In this document: piece by piece, positions 32,942 through 42,685 of the stretch
How positions within the stretch are numbered: position 1 is the first letter of the stretch
Layout of the letters: each line of letters starts with the position of its first letter
Assembly: GCF_019249215.1 (NCBI RefSeq)
Contig: NZ_JAESDI010000004.1
Span: forward strand, 62,001 to 126,000
Direction of reading: 5' to 3'
Source of the DNA: Alteromonas lipotrueae
Lineage (GTDB): Bacteria > Pseudomonadota > Gammaproteobacteria > Enterobacterales > Alteromonadaceae
DNA: 64,000 nucleotides
The notes under the pieces: generated by a model
Database searches by the model: none
What the model was told of the DNA's origin: nothing
What the model saw: only the letters and a program-made list of their open reading frames with translations
Position numbers and translations under genes: made by a program

Positions 32942-33817
32942 ATGCGCTTTTTCTCCTTTTCGGTCGCTTTCTTTCTCAGCCTATTTAATTCAGGGTTGGT
33001 TAATGGAGACGTTATTAACACATCATCAATAACGCTTCATACTGACGATCACAATTTAACGAGCAGAATTAATCAACCGCATTCCCCCTTTTCCGCAAGT
33101 GTGGATACGGCGCAATTATTGGTTGATGCCATAGGCTACGATAAGCCTATTTTAGAAGTCTCACTCAAACGTTCATTCCAACAGATAGAGAATGGCGAAT
33201 CGGTTTGTGTTATCAACAAGATAAAATCAGCCGAGCGAGAAAAGAAGTACACCATTTCTTTGCCACTTAACTTCTTTCAAACGCAACAACTATATCAGCT
33301 TTCCTCACTGCCGCCTTTGGCTCCAGAGCTACTAAACGAGAATGGCGAAATAGTCAGCATTCATAGAGTACTAGAGGCGTTTAAAGCCTCAGCCATTGTG
33401 CTACCAGAAACTTATTCTTATGGTGAGCGGGTAGATGATGACTTAAGTAAAATAGACGACAAACAAATTATAACCTTAAGCAACCCTACATTTTTCTCGA
33501 GTTTCACGAAGATTATTGCTGCTGGCAAAGCTGATTTCGCCCTTATATTCCCCGTGTCTTTGTATCAATCATTCGGCGACACTAAGCTTATTAAGATGAG
33601 AAGTTACGCTATTGCGAACAACCCAAAATTCGTTTCTGGGCACGTTATCTGCGGTAAGACACCTGAGGCGCTTGCCTTTATTGAGAAAGTAAACGCGGCG
33701 ATAAAAAGTATTTACGCCAACCCAATTTTTATCGAAGTGCATACGAAATATCTCCCTGCAAATACGAGACAGATAGTCGAGCAAGCAATACACCAACAGG
33801 TAGCTAACATTCTGTAG
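32942..33817 (+). CDS. Exported protein resembling a periplasmic solute-binding protein
   Basis: A 291-residue protein with a signal peptide (RFFSFSVAFFLSLFNSGLVNG, cleavage near residue 22). The overall pattern fits the type 2 periplasmic-binding fold of amino-acid-binding-like proteins, which Alteromonadales carry in many stand-alone copies: an early lobe with SVCVINKIKSAEREKKYTISLPL, a middle with AAGKADFALIFPVS, and a C-terminal helix before LPANTRQIVEQA. No transporter genes adjoin it, so it may sense rather than import. Assignment is by pattern only and is moderate. Confidence 0.6.
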   Translation: MRFFSFSVAFFLSLFNSGLVNGDVINTSSITLHTDDHNLTSRINQPHSPFSASVDTAQLLVDAIGYDKPILEVSLKRSFQQIENGESVCVINKIKSAEREKKYTISLPLNFFQTQQLYQLSSLPPLAPELLNENGEIVSIHRVLEAFKASAIVLPETYSYGERVDDDLSKIDDKQIITLSNPTFFSSFTKIIAAGKADFALIFPVSLYQSFGDTKLIKMRSYAIANNPKFVSGHVICGKTPEALAFIEKVNAAIKSIYANPIFIEVHTKYLPANTRQIVEQAIHQQVANIL

Positions 33818-33919
33818 GTTTTTTCCTATCACACCGATTCATTCTTTCAATTTTCGGCACTTTAATGTTGACCGTATACTTGGCTAAATCAACCTAACAG
33901 ATTTAATCAGGTAACCGAA

Positions 33920-35002
33920 ATGAATTCCTCTGCTGCGCCCACGTCCTTTCCTCTTTATGCCACCAAGCGCCCTAAACTTGCGCTTATCGCTGAAGGTGGT
34001 GGGCAGCGAGGGATCTTTACAGCAGGCGTATTAGATGCTTGGCTTGAAGCTGGTTACGACCCTTTCGATATGTTTATTGGTACATCAGCTGGTTCACAAA
34101 ATTTGACCAGTTTTCTGGCGCGGCAAAAAGGTTATGCGAAACGTTTAATTCGGGGCTTATCGCGGCATAAGCGATTCTTCCAATTAGGCCGTGGTTTAAT
34201 GGGAAAGCATATTGTCGATTTGGATTGGTACTTTGAAAAAACGAAAGAAGCGAACCGCATTTTAGATTTCAAGGCCGCGAAAGAAAGCTTGGGGGAGAGA
34301 GAGTTATTAATTACCGCTACAAATTCTCGCGATCGTAAGCCTTATTTTTTAAGCCCCAAAGGCAGTGGTAATCAATGGCGAGAACTATTGAAAGCCTCTA
34401 GCGCTTTACCCTTTTTATACAAACAAGGTGTAAAGCTTACTACTGAATACAACGCGGTTTCGGTTAGCGAGAACAAAGCGAATACACTTCCTCAAGCACA
34501 ACCTGAATCAGACTATTACCTTGATGGCGGCTTGGGTGCACCTTTACCAGTGCGAGAAGCTTACGAACGAGGAGCAAGAAAAATAGTCGTTATACGTACT
34601 GGCGATGTGAATTTTCAAGCTCAATCGGCATGGCTGCACAAATTAAAATCATTGGTGTGCGCAACGGGTCATTGTCCAAAAACAATTAACTACCTGGTAC
34701 AGCATGAGCAAGCGTACCAGCAAGAGTTAGCGTTTATCGCAAACCCACCAGCGGATGTGGAAATTATTCAAATTTTTGCAGGCACTAAATTACACAGTAA
34801 ATTACTGGGCAGTGCGGATAGCGATCTTCGTCACGATTATAAAGTAGGTGTAATGGCTGGAAGACTTTACTTAATGCAGCAATTAGCTCCCAAGCCTGCT
34901 CCGCTTAATGTCGATAAGAGAAATAACATACCTGATGTAGCCAGCGCACTTCATAGCGCATCCGCAATAGCTCAAAATGAACAACACAAGCTATCTGCGT
35001 AG
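33920..35002 (+). CDS. Patatin-like phospholipase, YjjU type
   Basis: A 360-residue patatin-family acyl hydrolase. The oxyanion loop is EGGGQRGIFTAGVL near residues 25-38, the nucleophile elbow is GTSAGS (Ser about residue 55), and the catalytic Asp is in YYLDGGLGAPLPV. The C-terminal part (VMAGRLYLMQQ) matches the YjjU group of cytoplasmic patatins. It has no signal peptide. The middle has a short non-conserved insert (about residues 178-195). It stands alone upstream of the ECF sigma gene and is probably unrelated to it. Confidence 0.87.
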   Translation: MNSSAAPTSFPLYATKRPKLALIAEGGGQRGIFTAGVLDAWLEAGYDPFDMFIGTSAGSQNLTSFLARQKGYAKRLIRGLSRHKRFFQLGRGLMGKHIVDLDWYFEKTKEANRILDFKAAKESLGERELLITATNSRDRKPYFLSPKGSGNQWRELLKASSALPFLYKQGVKLTTEYNAVSVSENKANTLPQAQPESDYYLDGGLGAPLPVREAYERGARKIVVIRTGDVNFQAQSAWLHKLKSLVCATGHCPKTINYLVQHEQAYQQELAFIANPPADVEIIQIFAGTKLHSKLLGSADSDLRHDYKVGVMAGRLYLMQQLAPKPAPLNVDKRNNIPDVASALHSASAIAQNEQHKLSA

Positions 35003-35133
35003 TCAAAGATTTGTGATGTTTGCAATGAGTGTGGCACCATAAATCTGGTATTTAGGTAACTTATAGGTCGTCACAACAATGAAATATATGTGCAATACAA
35101 TGTGTTAAATTATTTGTATATATACGTTATTTT

Positions 35134-35667
35134 GTGACGCTACCGCCAAATAAAACAGACTGGAAAATATTATCGACAGACGACGGCTTTGAACGCTATA
35201 ACGCGTTAAGAGCGTTTATTCGTGGGCTTACCAACGATAATGCAGTTGCTGATGACGTGTTGCAAGAAACCCTACTTAGAACCAGCAAAAGCGCTCAATA
35301 CTCAGAACTAGACAATCCGCTCGCCTATATGATTACGGTGGCGAAGTCAGTCCTCTACGATCATCAACGCAAAAAGCTCCCTCTCTCGGTAGATTGGCAA
35401 TCCGAAGAGCTTGAAGCCGCAAATGACAGCCCTGAAAAGAGCTACCACAATGCGCAAAAGCTTGCCTTTATCGAAACCGTACTGTCTGATATGACACCGC
35501 TGCGTCGCGAGGTTTTTATACTACGTAGAGTAGATGGATTGAGCCGCGATGAGATAGCCAACACATTAAATTTAAGTGTAGAGGCTGTCAAAAAACATCT
35601 CACCCGCGCCATGGTAGAGCTTACGTTAAAATTGGAAGCGTCAGGTTGGGTAGAAAAAAATCACTAA
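35134..35667 (+). CDS. FecI-like ECF sigma factor
   Basis: A 177-residue ECF sigma factor. Region 2 includes ALRAFIRGLTNDNAVADDVLQETLLRTSK and PLAYMITVAKSVLYDHQRKK. Region 4 is LTPLRREVFILRRVDGLSRDEIANTLNLSVEAVKKHLTRAM (with MTPLRR), a typical FecI-type helix-turn-helix. Translation appears to start at GTG (35134), with no obvious Shine-Dalgarno sequence, so its synthesis may be weak. It heads a sigma-fecR-receptor cluster and presumably directs transcription of the receptor genes when FecR signals. Confidence 0.88.
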   Translation: MTLPPNKTDWKILSTDDGFERYNALRAFIRGLTNDNAVADDVLQETLLRTSKSAQYSELDNPLAYMITVAKSVLYDHQRKKLPLSVDWQSEELEAANDSPEKSYHNAQKLAFIETVLSDMTPLRREVFILRRVDGLSRDEIANTLNLSVEAVKKHLTRAMVELTLKLEASGWVEKNH

Positions 35668-35739
35668 ACCCACTCATTAGTGTCCCCACTTTAGGCGACA
35701 AACACTCTACTAATAGGTAGACGGGTAACAGAGGCATAG

Positions 35740-36735
35740 ATGGAACAACAAAAGCATTTAGACCAGGCTGCTGATTGGTTTGATCGCTTCGACGAGTTAG
35801 ACGAAAAAGGCAAAATCGCCTTATCAGCTTGGTTAAGTGAAGAGCAACATCAAATTGCATTTCAACGTATCGCACAAGCATTTGGGCAGCCGGAGGTTGC
35901 AATGGCAGCCATCAACGTTGCGGCTAACCGTTGTGATGATACTAGCTTGAAGAACGATAACGCAGCGAACAAAAAGCCTCGCCCCACCTATGTTAGCTAT
36001 TGGGCTATGGCGGCAAGCTTTGTTACTGTTGCCGTTCTTGTCGCGTATTTAAGACTAAGCCAACCAACGCCTTCACCCGAAATCGTTGACAATGCCGTGC
36101 CATTATCAACACAAAACATGCAGCTAGCCTCCTCAAAAGCTCAGCGTATATCTCAGGTACTCAACGACGGCTCTGCGGTGCATTTAAATGGCGACTCACA
36201 ATTAAGCGTTAACCATAATGCCACCTTCAGAGAAGTGAATTTACGTAAAGGGCAGGCCTATTTTGATGTGGCTCACGAGCCATCTAGGCCATTTATAGTT
36301 AACGTCGATAAAGTGAAAGTACACGTAGTCGGCACCGCTTTTGATATAGATAAACTTTCTGACAAAACGGTGATCCGTGTATACGACGGTATTGTGAAGA
36401 TTATTGCAGACAAAACCCATACTCTCATCAAAGGTGAAGGTATTGTTTTAGAGAATAACCTTTGGAGCCAGACCTTTAGATTGACGGATGATCAACTACC
36501 AGCATGGCGAAGTGGCTGGTTAGATATTTACAATGAACCACTTTATCTGGCGGTAGAGCGCTTCTCTCGTTATTTGCAAAAGCCTGTAGAAATTAACGTT
36601 GATAAAGATGCTTTACTAACAGGACGATTCAACTTATCCGAACCTGAAGCAGCATTACAACTGTTAGCCAGCGCACAAGGTCTAACGTTAGAAGAGCATC
36701 AAGATCGCTTTGTTTTAACCGATACTGCTCGCTGA
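35740..36735 (+). CDS. FecR-family anti-sigma/signal-transfer protein
   Basis: A 331-residue inner-membrane protein. The N-terminal cytoplasmic DUF4880-like part (AADWFDRFDE, then WLSEEQHQIAFQRI) contacts the sigma factor, and a transmembrane helix spans residues 86-105. The periplasmic FecR domain follows (LNDGSAVHLNGDSQLSV, LRKGQAYFDVAHEPSRPFIVNV, VVGTAFDI, RVYDGIVKI), then a C-terminal STN-like region (FSRYLQKPVEINVDKDALLTGRFN) that should touch the receptor's signalling domain. It lies 72 bp after the sigma gene and 17 bp before the receptor. Confidence 0.9.
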   Translation: MEQQKHLDQAADWFDRFDELDEKGKIALSAWLSEEQHQIAFQRIAQAFGQPEVAMAAINVAANRCDDTSLKNDNAANKKPRPTYVSYWAMAASFVTVAVLVAYLRLSQPTPSPEIVDNAVPLSTQNMQLASSKAQRISQVLNDGSAVHLNGDSQLSVNHNATFREVNLRKGQAYFDVAHEPSRPFIVNVDKVKVHVVGTAFDIDKLSDKTVIRVYDGIVKIIADKTHTLIKGEGIVLENNLWSQTFRLTDDQLPAWRSGWLDIYNEPLYLAVERFSRYLQKPVEINVDKDALLTGRFNLSEPEAALQLLASAQGLTLEEHQDRFVLTDTAR

Positions 36736-36752
36736 TGTTATGCAGATAAACG

Positions 36753-39700
36753 ATGCGAGCGAATAACGCTTCAACAGCATACTTTAAATTATCTCGGGCA
36801 CCTGTTGCATGCTGGTGCATCTGTCTGTTAACGCTTTTCAACACAAGCTTTACCGTGCAAGCAGCACCAGGCGCTAACGAAACAAAACCGGTATTTTTAG
36901 AACCTCAACCCCTAGTATTAAGCCTTCAAGCTATTGCTACACAGTTCAATCTTCCCTTTGCGGTAAATCAACAACACATTGCTAATATTGAAGCACCAAA
37001 GCTAGAAGGCAACTTCACACTCGCTGAATCATTAACTCAATTGCTGAAAAACACGGGCTATTCGTACCTTATTCAGCCACACGGATTCACGCTTGTTCAA
37101 GCGCCTGCAACACACACTAACGACAGCGCTATGGAAGAAGTCTCTGTTACGGGCATACGCGCCTCGTTAAATATATCTGGTAAGCGAAAACGTGAAAACC
37201 GAGTCATATCTGACATTATTGCGTCACACGACATTGCCACCTACCCCGATCGTAATTTAGCCGAGTCGATGCAGCGTATATCCGGTATTTCGATAACCAG
37301 AGAAGCCGGTGAAGGACGTCAAATAATGTTGCGGGGATTGAATCCTGATTTTACGTTAGTGACGTTAAATGGCATGCCTGTGTTAGCCAATAATGATTCC
37401 CCAATGGACAGTAGACAACAAAAACAACAAGATAGAACTTTTGATTTGAATTTGTTTTCTACCGATTTGTTTAGTGAGATACAGGTACTTAAAAGTTACT
37501 CGGCAGACCAAGCCTCTGGCGGCATGGCGGGCATTGCAGCGCTTGAAACCGCCCATCCATTTGACAATCCAGGGTTGCAATGGGGCATCACGCAACAAAT
37601 TGGAAATAACCAATTTAGCGATCACTTATCAAAAAAACTGTCAGCAATGGTGTCTTCAACCAACGATAAGTGGGGTGCCCTTTTCTCAATAAGTTACGGG
37701 GCCCGTGAATCGCAGGAAATGGGTGCAAATACGTTCCGCTGGCGGGTAATTCCACCCGACGGCGCTGATACTTCAGAGCTCCCCCAAAAATTCACTGCGG
37801 CTTGGAACAATGGCGAATATCGTGTACCGCGGGGAAATCGTTATTCGGTGTGGCAAAGCGACATGAAACGGCTAGGCGTGGGCGCCTCGTTAGAATATAA
37901 AACTGCCCGTCACCATGCCACCTTCGACTGGCTCTACGGTAGATTAAGTGGCAACCGCTTTGAGTACCACCTTTACCCAAGGGGCTATCAGTCAACCCCT
38001 ATTATAGAGGGCGAAACGGTTATTACCGCTGGCGAAGTCAATGAGAAGAATGAATTGGTCTATGCGGCGTACGAACAAGCTCAAGTAGGCACAGAAAGTC
38101 GTTTTCAACAGGTTTCCACCACGTATAACCAGTGGGTAATCAACTCACATCATGATATTGGCAGCACATGGAAAGGCCATTTGTTGCTTGGATGGGAAGG
38201 CGCATCTTACGATATTCCCACCAGCAACAAAGCCTATATGCAAGGTGTTACCGACGTAACCATTGATTATCGTCAAGATAGTCGTTTTGCTAATATCACC
38301 TATTCACATGATTTAACTCAACCTACGTTCTGGCGAATGAAAGAACTGGATAGTGAGCAGTACTTTACCTCTACCCAATTTATAAATGCCAAATATACGC
38401 TGAGTTTCGAGCCATCAATAACACGTTCATGGCAATGGGGAGTAGACGCGGTTAGATTCGAAAACGAGTCAGAGCTACTCAATATCCAGAATTTTTTAGA
38501 CGAGGAATGGGCAGCTTATTTCAATGGTGTGCCAGAAGGAACAACTACTAGCAACGGCGTCACTAGCGTAAATAGCGCAGTTCCAGCAATACATAGTACA
38601 ACACTTACCACTCACCCAAAGCTACATTGGTTAACCCTTGATACCAACAACGTATTTCGATATTTCAATTTGCCAACCAATACCCAGGCACTTCAAAATA
38701 TAAACCGTGTTACCCACGAACTTCCTTCACACTATCAAAGCAAAGTCACCGAATCTCGCGTTGCCTTATTTACGCAATGGCAACGTGAAATTGGCCGTTT
38801 TCATATTAACAGCGGCTTACGCGTTGAATACGAAAATACCGAAGTGAATAATATAAGATCTTTGGTCAGCAACGTGCCTAACATTCACTATACCAACTGG
38901 CTACCATCATTGAATATTACCTATGAATTACAGCCAGATACGCTATACCGCCTAGCGTTAAGTCGCAGTATAGGTCGCCCGCAATTAAATGATATTACCC
39001 GCCCAGTGGAATACCTGCCCGAGACTAACTCGCTTTATGGTTTCAACCAAAATTTGCGCCCTTACTCCTCCTACAACCTAGATATTGCGTTTGAAAAATA
39101 TACCAGCGGCGTCAATCAGTTTTCACTATCGGCATTTAGCAAATACTTAGATAACTATATTGTTTATACCTCTGAAACAGTGGCGTTTTCAGGCACACCT
39201 GAGTATGCAAACTGGACGGGCGACACCATAAATGCGAATACACTAGTGCAACGAGTGACCACAGCAAATACAGAGCGCGCGTGGTTATATGGACTAGAGG
39301 GAAGTTGCCAATTGGAAACATCATGGCCGTGGCATCCTGAATACAAAATAGGTGTTATTACCAATCTAAGCTACACCCATGGACAGGTACAATATTTTAG
39401 TGCTGTGACTGGCGAGAAGCTGCAATATACCTCACTCCCCTACTTATCGCCCTGGCTTGCTAACGTTACTGCGTATTGGGAAAGTTATGCATTGAGCGCT
39501 CGATTATCTGCAACCTACCGCGATAGTTATTTAGCGCGTATCGGCGATGAGACCATTATTGATGAAGACGAAACAGGGTTTGAAAAAAGCGTTTATTTAG
39601 ATGCCGTTGTATCCTTTCACGTAGGCGAACATTGGGAGTTACGAGCCGAAGCCACTAATCTGACTAACGAACGAGAAGAGCAATATACTGACTCTGCACA

Positions 39701-39764
39701 TCGCGCTTATAACACCACATTCAGTGGAAGAAACTTTTACCTTGGTGTTACTTTTCGCCATTAA
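36753..39764 (+). CDS. TonB-dependent transducer with STN signalling domain
   Basis: A 1003-residue receptor. The signal peptide ends near VQAAPG (about residue 38). A secretin/TonB short N-terminal (STN) domain lies at about residues 50-118 (LSLQAIATQFNLPFAV, LAESLTQLLKNTGYSYLI), the part that passes occupancy to FecR. The TonB box/plug follows (EEVSVTGIRASL, SMQRISGISITREAGEGRQI). The barrel ends with NLTNEREEQYTDS, then GRNFYLGVTFRH. It is the third gene of the sigma-fecR unit. It closely resembles the opposite-strand receptor at 39860-42643, from which it differs chiefly by having the STN domain. Confidence 0.92.
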   Translation: MRANNASTAYFKLSRAPVACWCICLLTLFNTSFTVQAAPGANETKPVFLEPQPLVLSLQAIATQFNLPFAVNQQHIANIEAPKLEGNFTLAESLTQLLKNTGYSYLIQPHGFTLVQAPATHTNDSAMEEVSVTGIRASLNISGKRKRENRVISDIIASHDIATYPDRNLAESMQRISGISITREAGEGRQIMLRGLNPDFTLVTLNGMPVLANNDSPMDSRQQKQQDRTFDLNLFSTDLFSEIQVLKSYSADQASGGMAGIAALETAHPFDNPGLQWGITQQIGNNQFSDHLSKKLSAMVSSTNDKWGALFSISYGARESQEMGANTFRWRVIPPDGADTSELPQKFTAAWNNGEYRVPRGNRYSVWQSDMKRLGVGASLEYKTARHHATFDWLYGRLSGNRFEYHLYPRGYQSTPIIEGETVITAGEVNEKNELVYAAYEQAQVGTESRFQQVSTTYNQWVINSHHDIGSTWKGHLLLGWEGASYDIPTSNKAYMQGVTDVTIDYRQDSRFANITYSHDLTQPTFWRMKELDSEQYFTSTQFINAKYTLSFEPSITRSWQWGVDAVRFENESELLNIQNFLDEEWAAYFNGVPEGTTTSNGVTSVNSAVPAIHSTTLTTHPKLHWLTLDTNNVFRYFNLPTNTQALQNINRVTHELPSHYQSKVTESRVALFTQWQREIGRFHINSGLRVEYENTEVNNIRSLVSNVPNIHYTNWLPSLNITYELQPDTLYRLALSRSIGRPQLNDITRPVEYLPETNSLYGFNQNLRPYSSYNLDIAFEKYTSGVNQFSLSAFSKYLDNYIVYTSETVAFSGTPEYANWTGDTINANTLVQRVTTANTERAWLYGLEGSCQLETSWPWHPEYKIGVITNLSYTHGQVQYFSAVTGEKLQYTSLPYLSPWLANVTAYWESYALSARLSATYRDSYLARIGDETIIDEDETGFEKSVYLDAVVSFHVGEHWELRAEATNLTNEREEQYTDSAHRAYNTTFSGRNFYLGVTFRH

Positions 39765-39787
39765 GTCGTTTCTGCATTTCGAAATAG

Positions 39788-39809
39788 TAAAAAGGCACCC
39801 TAAGGTGCC
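39788..39809 (-). terminator. Terminator of the minus-strand receptor gene
   Basis: On the minus strand GGCACC-TTAG-GGTGCC is followed by TTTTTACTATTTC. It lies in the 95-bp gap between two convergent receptor genes and may also slow the + strand transcript, though with a poorer T-run. Confidence 0.75.
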
Positions 39810-39859
39810 GTCAATCTTTCACTACTTTCACATCAGTGTCGATATGGTATACGTTGCTG

Positions 39860-42643
39860 TTACATTGCGTAGGTAAAGCCTACGTAAAACGTTCTACCGC
39901 TTACCGTCGTGTTGTAAAGTCTGTCGTCTGAATCCGAATACTGTTCTTCTCGCTCGTTAGTCAGATTTACCCCTTCCACGCTCACTTTTAACGCATCATT
40001 GACGTTGTAAAATGCCGAGAAATCCCAGTAGGTAGAGCCATGAAACCCAGCTTCATCTTGATCGCTACTTGAGGTTTCAACCGTTACCAAATAATCATCG
40101 CGGTAAGCGGTAGAAACACGTGCGCCCCAAGTTTCAGTTTCAAAATAAAGGGTAAAGTTGTAAGTATGCTCAGATAGCCCATAGAAAGGACGAGATACTT
40201 GTACCGTTTCACCATCAACTAAAATGTTGTGAAGCGACTCGCCATCGGCATACGTGTAGTTTGCAATAGCACCAAAATTATCGAACGGCGCAGGTAGAAA
40301 ATCAAAATCTCGTTGAACGCCAAATTCCCATCCCGAAAAGTCACTGTCGTCAAGGTTCTGCGGTTGAGAAAAGTTATACAAGGTGGCTGCCGTTTGAGGG
40401 TTACCATCTTCATCAACTGCACCTTCAATTAACGCCAGCGGGTAGCCTGTATCACCATAAGGAATGCTTACCGTGGTTGACGCTATAAAGTTCTCAATGT
40501 CTTTACGAAAGTGTGACATAGACACATAACCAACTTCATCAAAGTAGTACTCTACTCCCACTTCCATATTTAACGTTTCAAATGGCTCCAGCGCAGGGTT
40601 ACCAGCACCAATATTCAAGCCACTTGAACCCGACAACGGATCCGTATTTACCGTACCACTTACCGACAAACTCCCCAGTGTAGGGCGTGTTAAGTTTTTA
40701 CCTGCACTACCACGAACCACTAGATTGTCTGTGGCATACCACGCCACATTCATCGCCGGTAATACACCGTCGTACTCTCGGGTTACGGTAACGTACTCTG
40801 CACCATTAACCAATCCGCTAGAGTTAATCTCGGTGTTGTAATAACGCAGGCCAACGTTAGCGCGAAGCTCACTATCGCCCAGTAGCATATCTAACTCATA
40901 CACTGCATAGGCCGCTTGGGTTTCTTCTTTTACTTTATCTGGGGTTGGCGACGTAGCTAAGTCTCGATTAACACTGAAGCTATCTAGTACGCCATCTACA
41001 TCAACACTCAACCAACTTTGTTTTTCATGGTTATCATTAATAAACGTGTAGCTTGCATCCACAATGTCTGAAATCTCACCGCTTTGCCATTCGCTGCGCA
41101 GTACGTTTGCCGTTTGAACATCGCCACTTTCGTGTTCGAACTGCTTCATTGACACACCAAACTTCAGGCTACTTTGATCATTTAACGCGTAATCGGCATC
41201 TAACTTAGCCACATCAAAGCTGTTATTCACTTCATTTTCTGCAAGATCCACTTCGTGATAGCGAAATTCATTGATGTCTGTCGGATCATAATCACCAATA
41301 TATGAGTTATTGCCGTAAAAACGGTCATCGCGATAATCAATGGTCATGTCAGCAAAAGACTCTAAATACACCTTAGCGCTATTACTGGTGTAATCACTGC
41401 TCATTGTGCCTATTAAACCAGAGAGCGATAAATCAGAACTCACCGTCCAATCGCCATTTAATACCACCTGAGTAATTTCAGTTTCAGCTATTTGACTGCG
41501 GCTTTCTGAATGCAAAGCTGCATTGGCCCACTGTGAGTAAATAACTTCATTGTTGCCGTTATATTCTAGGTCTACGAGTTCTGAACAAAAGTAGCGGCTC
41601 CCGTCATCATAGTCTGGTCCAGTACAGCCCAATGCGGTGGAACTCGAGCCACGACTTTGGAGATGGTACTCTTTTCTATCGCTGTCCAGCTTTCCGTAAA
41701 GCGCGTCAATACCGAAGGATAAGTCTTCGTTTGGACGATACTGCAACGCTACTGTTGCGCCTATGCGTGTTTGGTCGCTATTAAATTGTGAATAACGGCT
41801 GCCTCGAGAAAAGCGTAATTCCCCTCTTTCAACTGCGGCTTGGTCGGCCTCTGACAAGCTCGAGATATCTGAACCTTGGTCTGTTCTTGGGCGCCAACGA
41901 TAGGTGTTATAACCTTGCTCACTCGTGTCACGATTACTGTAAGCGATAGAGAACAATGCACCGAATTTGTCCCACGTATTAGATACTAAAGCCGCTATCC
42001 GTGGACTTGTATCTTCGGTAAGTGAGTTTTGGCCAGCCTGTACACTCACTGCACCTTTAAAACCGTCGTAATCAAATGGTTTTGCGGTATGCAGCGCTAC
42101 CGTACCACCAATGCCACCCTCGTCCATATCTGCAGAGTATGACTTTTTCACATCGATTTGATTAAACAACTCAGACGCAAAAATATTAAAATCAAACGAA
42201 CGTGACGTGTTCGTGGTGCCGCGGCTGTCCATCGCTGATGAAGACGTACCCAATGCTTCCATACCGTTAAGCTGAACTTGCGTAAAATCAGCATTCAGGC
42301 CACGAAGTGAAATTTGACGCCCTTCACCGGCTTCACGGGTAATAGTCACCCCAGGAATACGCTGTAACGATTCGGCTAAGTTCAAATCGGGGAAGTCAGC
42401 AATATCTTCCGCCACAATAGAATCTTGTGAGCCAAGGGCATCGCGTTTAAGGTCTTTAGCCTTTATTAATGAGCTACGAAAACCGCTCACTACGATTTGC
42501 TCAATAACGTCATCTTCCGCTGTATTCGTTTGCGATACTTCTTGCGCAAAAGTAGGCAAAGATAGCGCGCCTACGCTACTTAGCACAGCAAGTGCTAGAG
42601 CATGCTTTTTGAACGTTGCGGGCTTTTTAAATACTGGATGCAT
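39860..42643 (-). CDS. TonB-dependent receptor without STN, paralogue of the facing transducer
   Basis: A 927-residue receptor with a signal peptide ending near PTFAQE (about residue 34). The TonB box is EQIVVSGFRSSL. The plug has SLQRIPGVTITREAGEGRQI, the same block as in the facing receptor. The barrel ends NLTNEREEQYSDS, then GRTFYVGFTYAM, again nearly the same as the facing protein. It follows the PI-PLC-like gene by 42 bp on the same strand, so they are probably cotranscribed and the receptor likely imports a product of that enzyme. No signalling domain is present. Confidence 0.92.
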   Translation of the reverse strand: MHPVFKKPATFKKHALALAVLSSVGALSLPTFAQEVSQTNTAEDDVIEQIVVSGFRSSLIKAKDLKRDALGSQDSIVAEDIADFPDLNLAESLQRIPGVTITREAGEGRQISLRGLNADFTQVQLNGMEALGTSSSAMDSRGTTNTSRSFDFNIFASELFNQIDVKKSYSADMDEGGIGGTVALHTAKPFDYDGFKGAVSVQAGQNSLTEDTSPRIAALVSNTWDKFGALFSIAYSNRDTSEQGYNTYRWRPRTDQGSDISSLSEADQAAVERGELRFSRGSRYSQFNSDQTRIGATVALQYRPNEDLSFGIDALYGKLDSDRKEYHLQSRGSSSTALGCTGPDYDDGSRYFCSELVDLEYNGNNEVIYSQWANAALHSESRSQIAETEITQVVLNGDWTVSSDLSLSGLIGTMSSDYTSNSAKVYLESFADMTIDYRDDRFYGNNSYIGDYDPTDINEFRYHEVDLAENEVNNSFDVAKLDADYALNDQSSLKFGVSMKQFEHESGDVQTANVLRSEWQSGEISDIVDASYTFINDNHEKQSWLSVDVDGVLDSFSVNRDLATSPTPDKVKEETQAAYAVYELDMLLGDSELRANVGLRYYNTEINSSGLVNGAEYVTVTREYDGVLPAMNVAWYATDNLVVRGSAGKNLTRPTLGSLSVSGTVNTDPLSGSSGLNIGAGNPALEPFETLNMEVGVEYYFDEVGYVSMSHFRKDIENFIASTTVSIPYGDTGYPLALIEGAVDEDGNPQTAATLYNFSQPQNLDDSDFSGWEFGVQRDFDFLPAPFDNFGAIANYTYADGESLHNILVDGETVQVSRPFYGLSEHTYNFTLYFETETWGARVSTAYRDDYLVTVETSSSDQDEAGFHGSTYWDFSAFYNVNDALKVSVEGVNLTNEREEQYSDSDDRLYNTTVSGRTFYVGFTYAM

Positions 42644-42685
42644 TGTGTGTTCCTTTTAAAATATTGATATAGATCATGTTAATTT

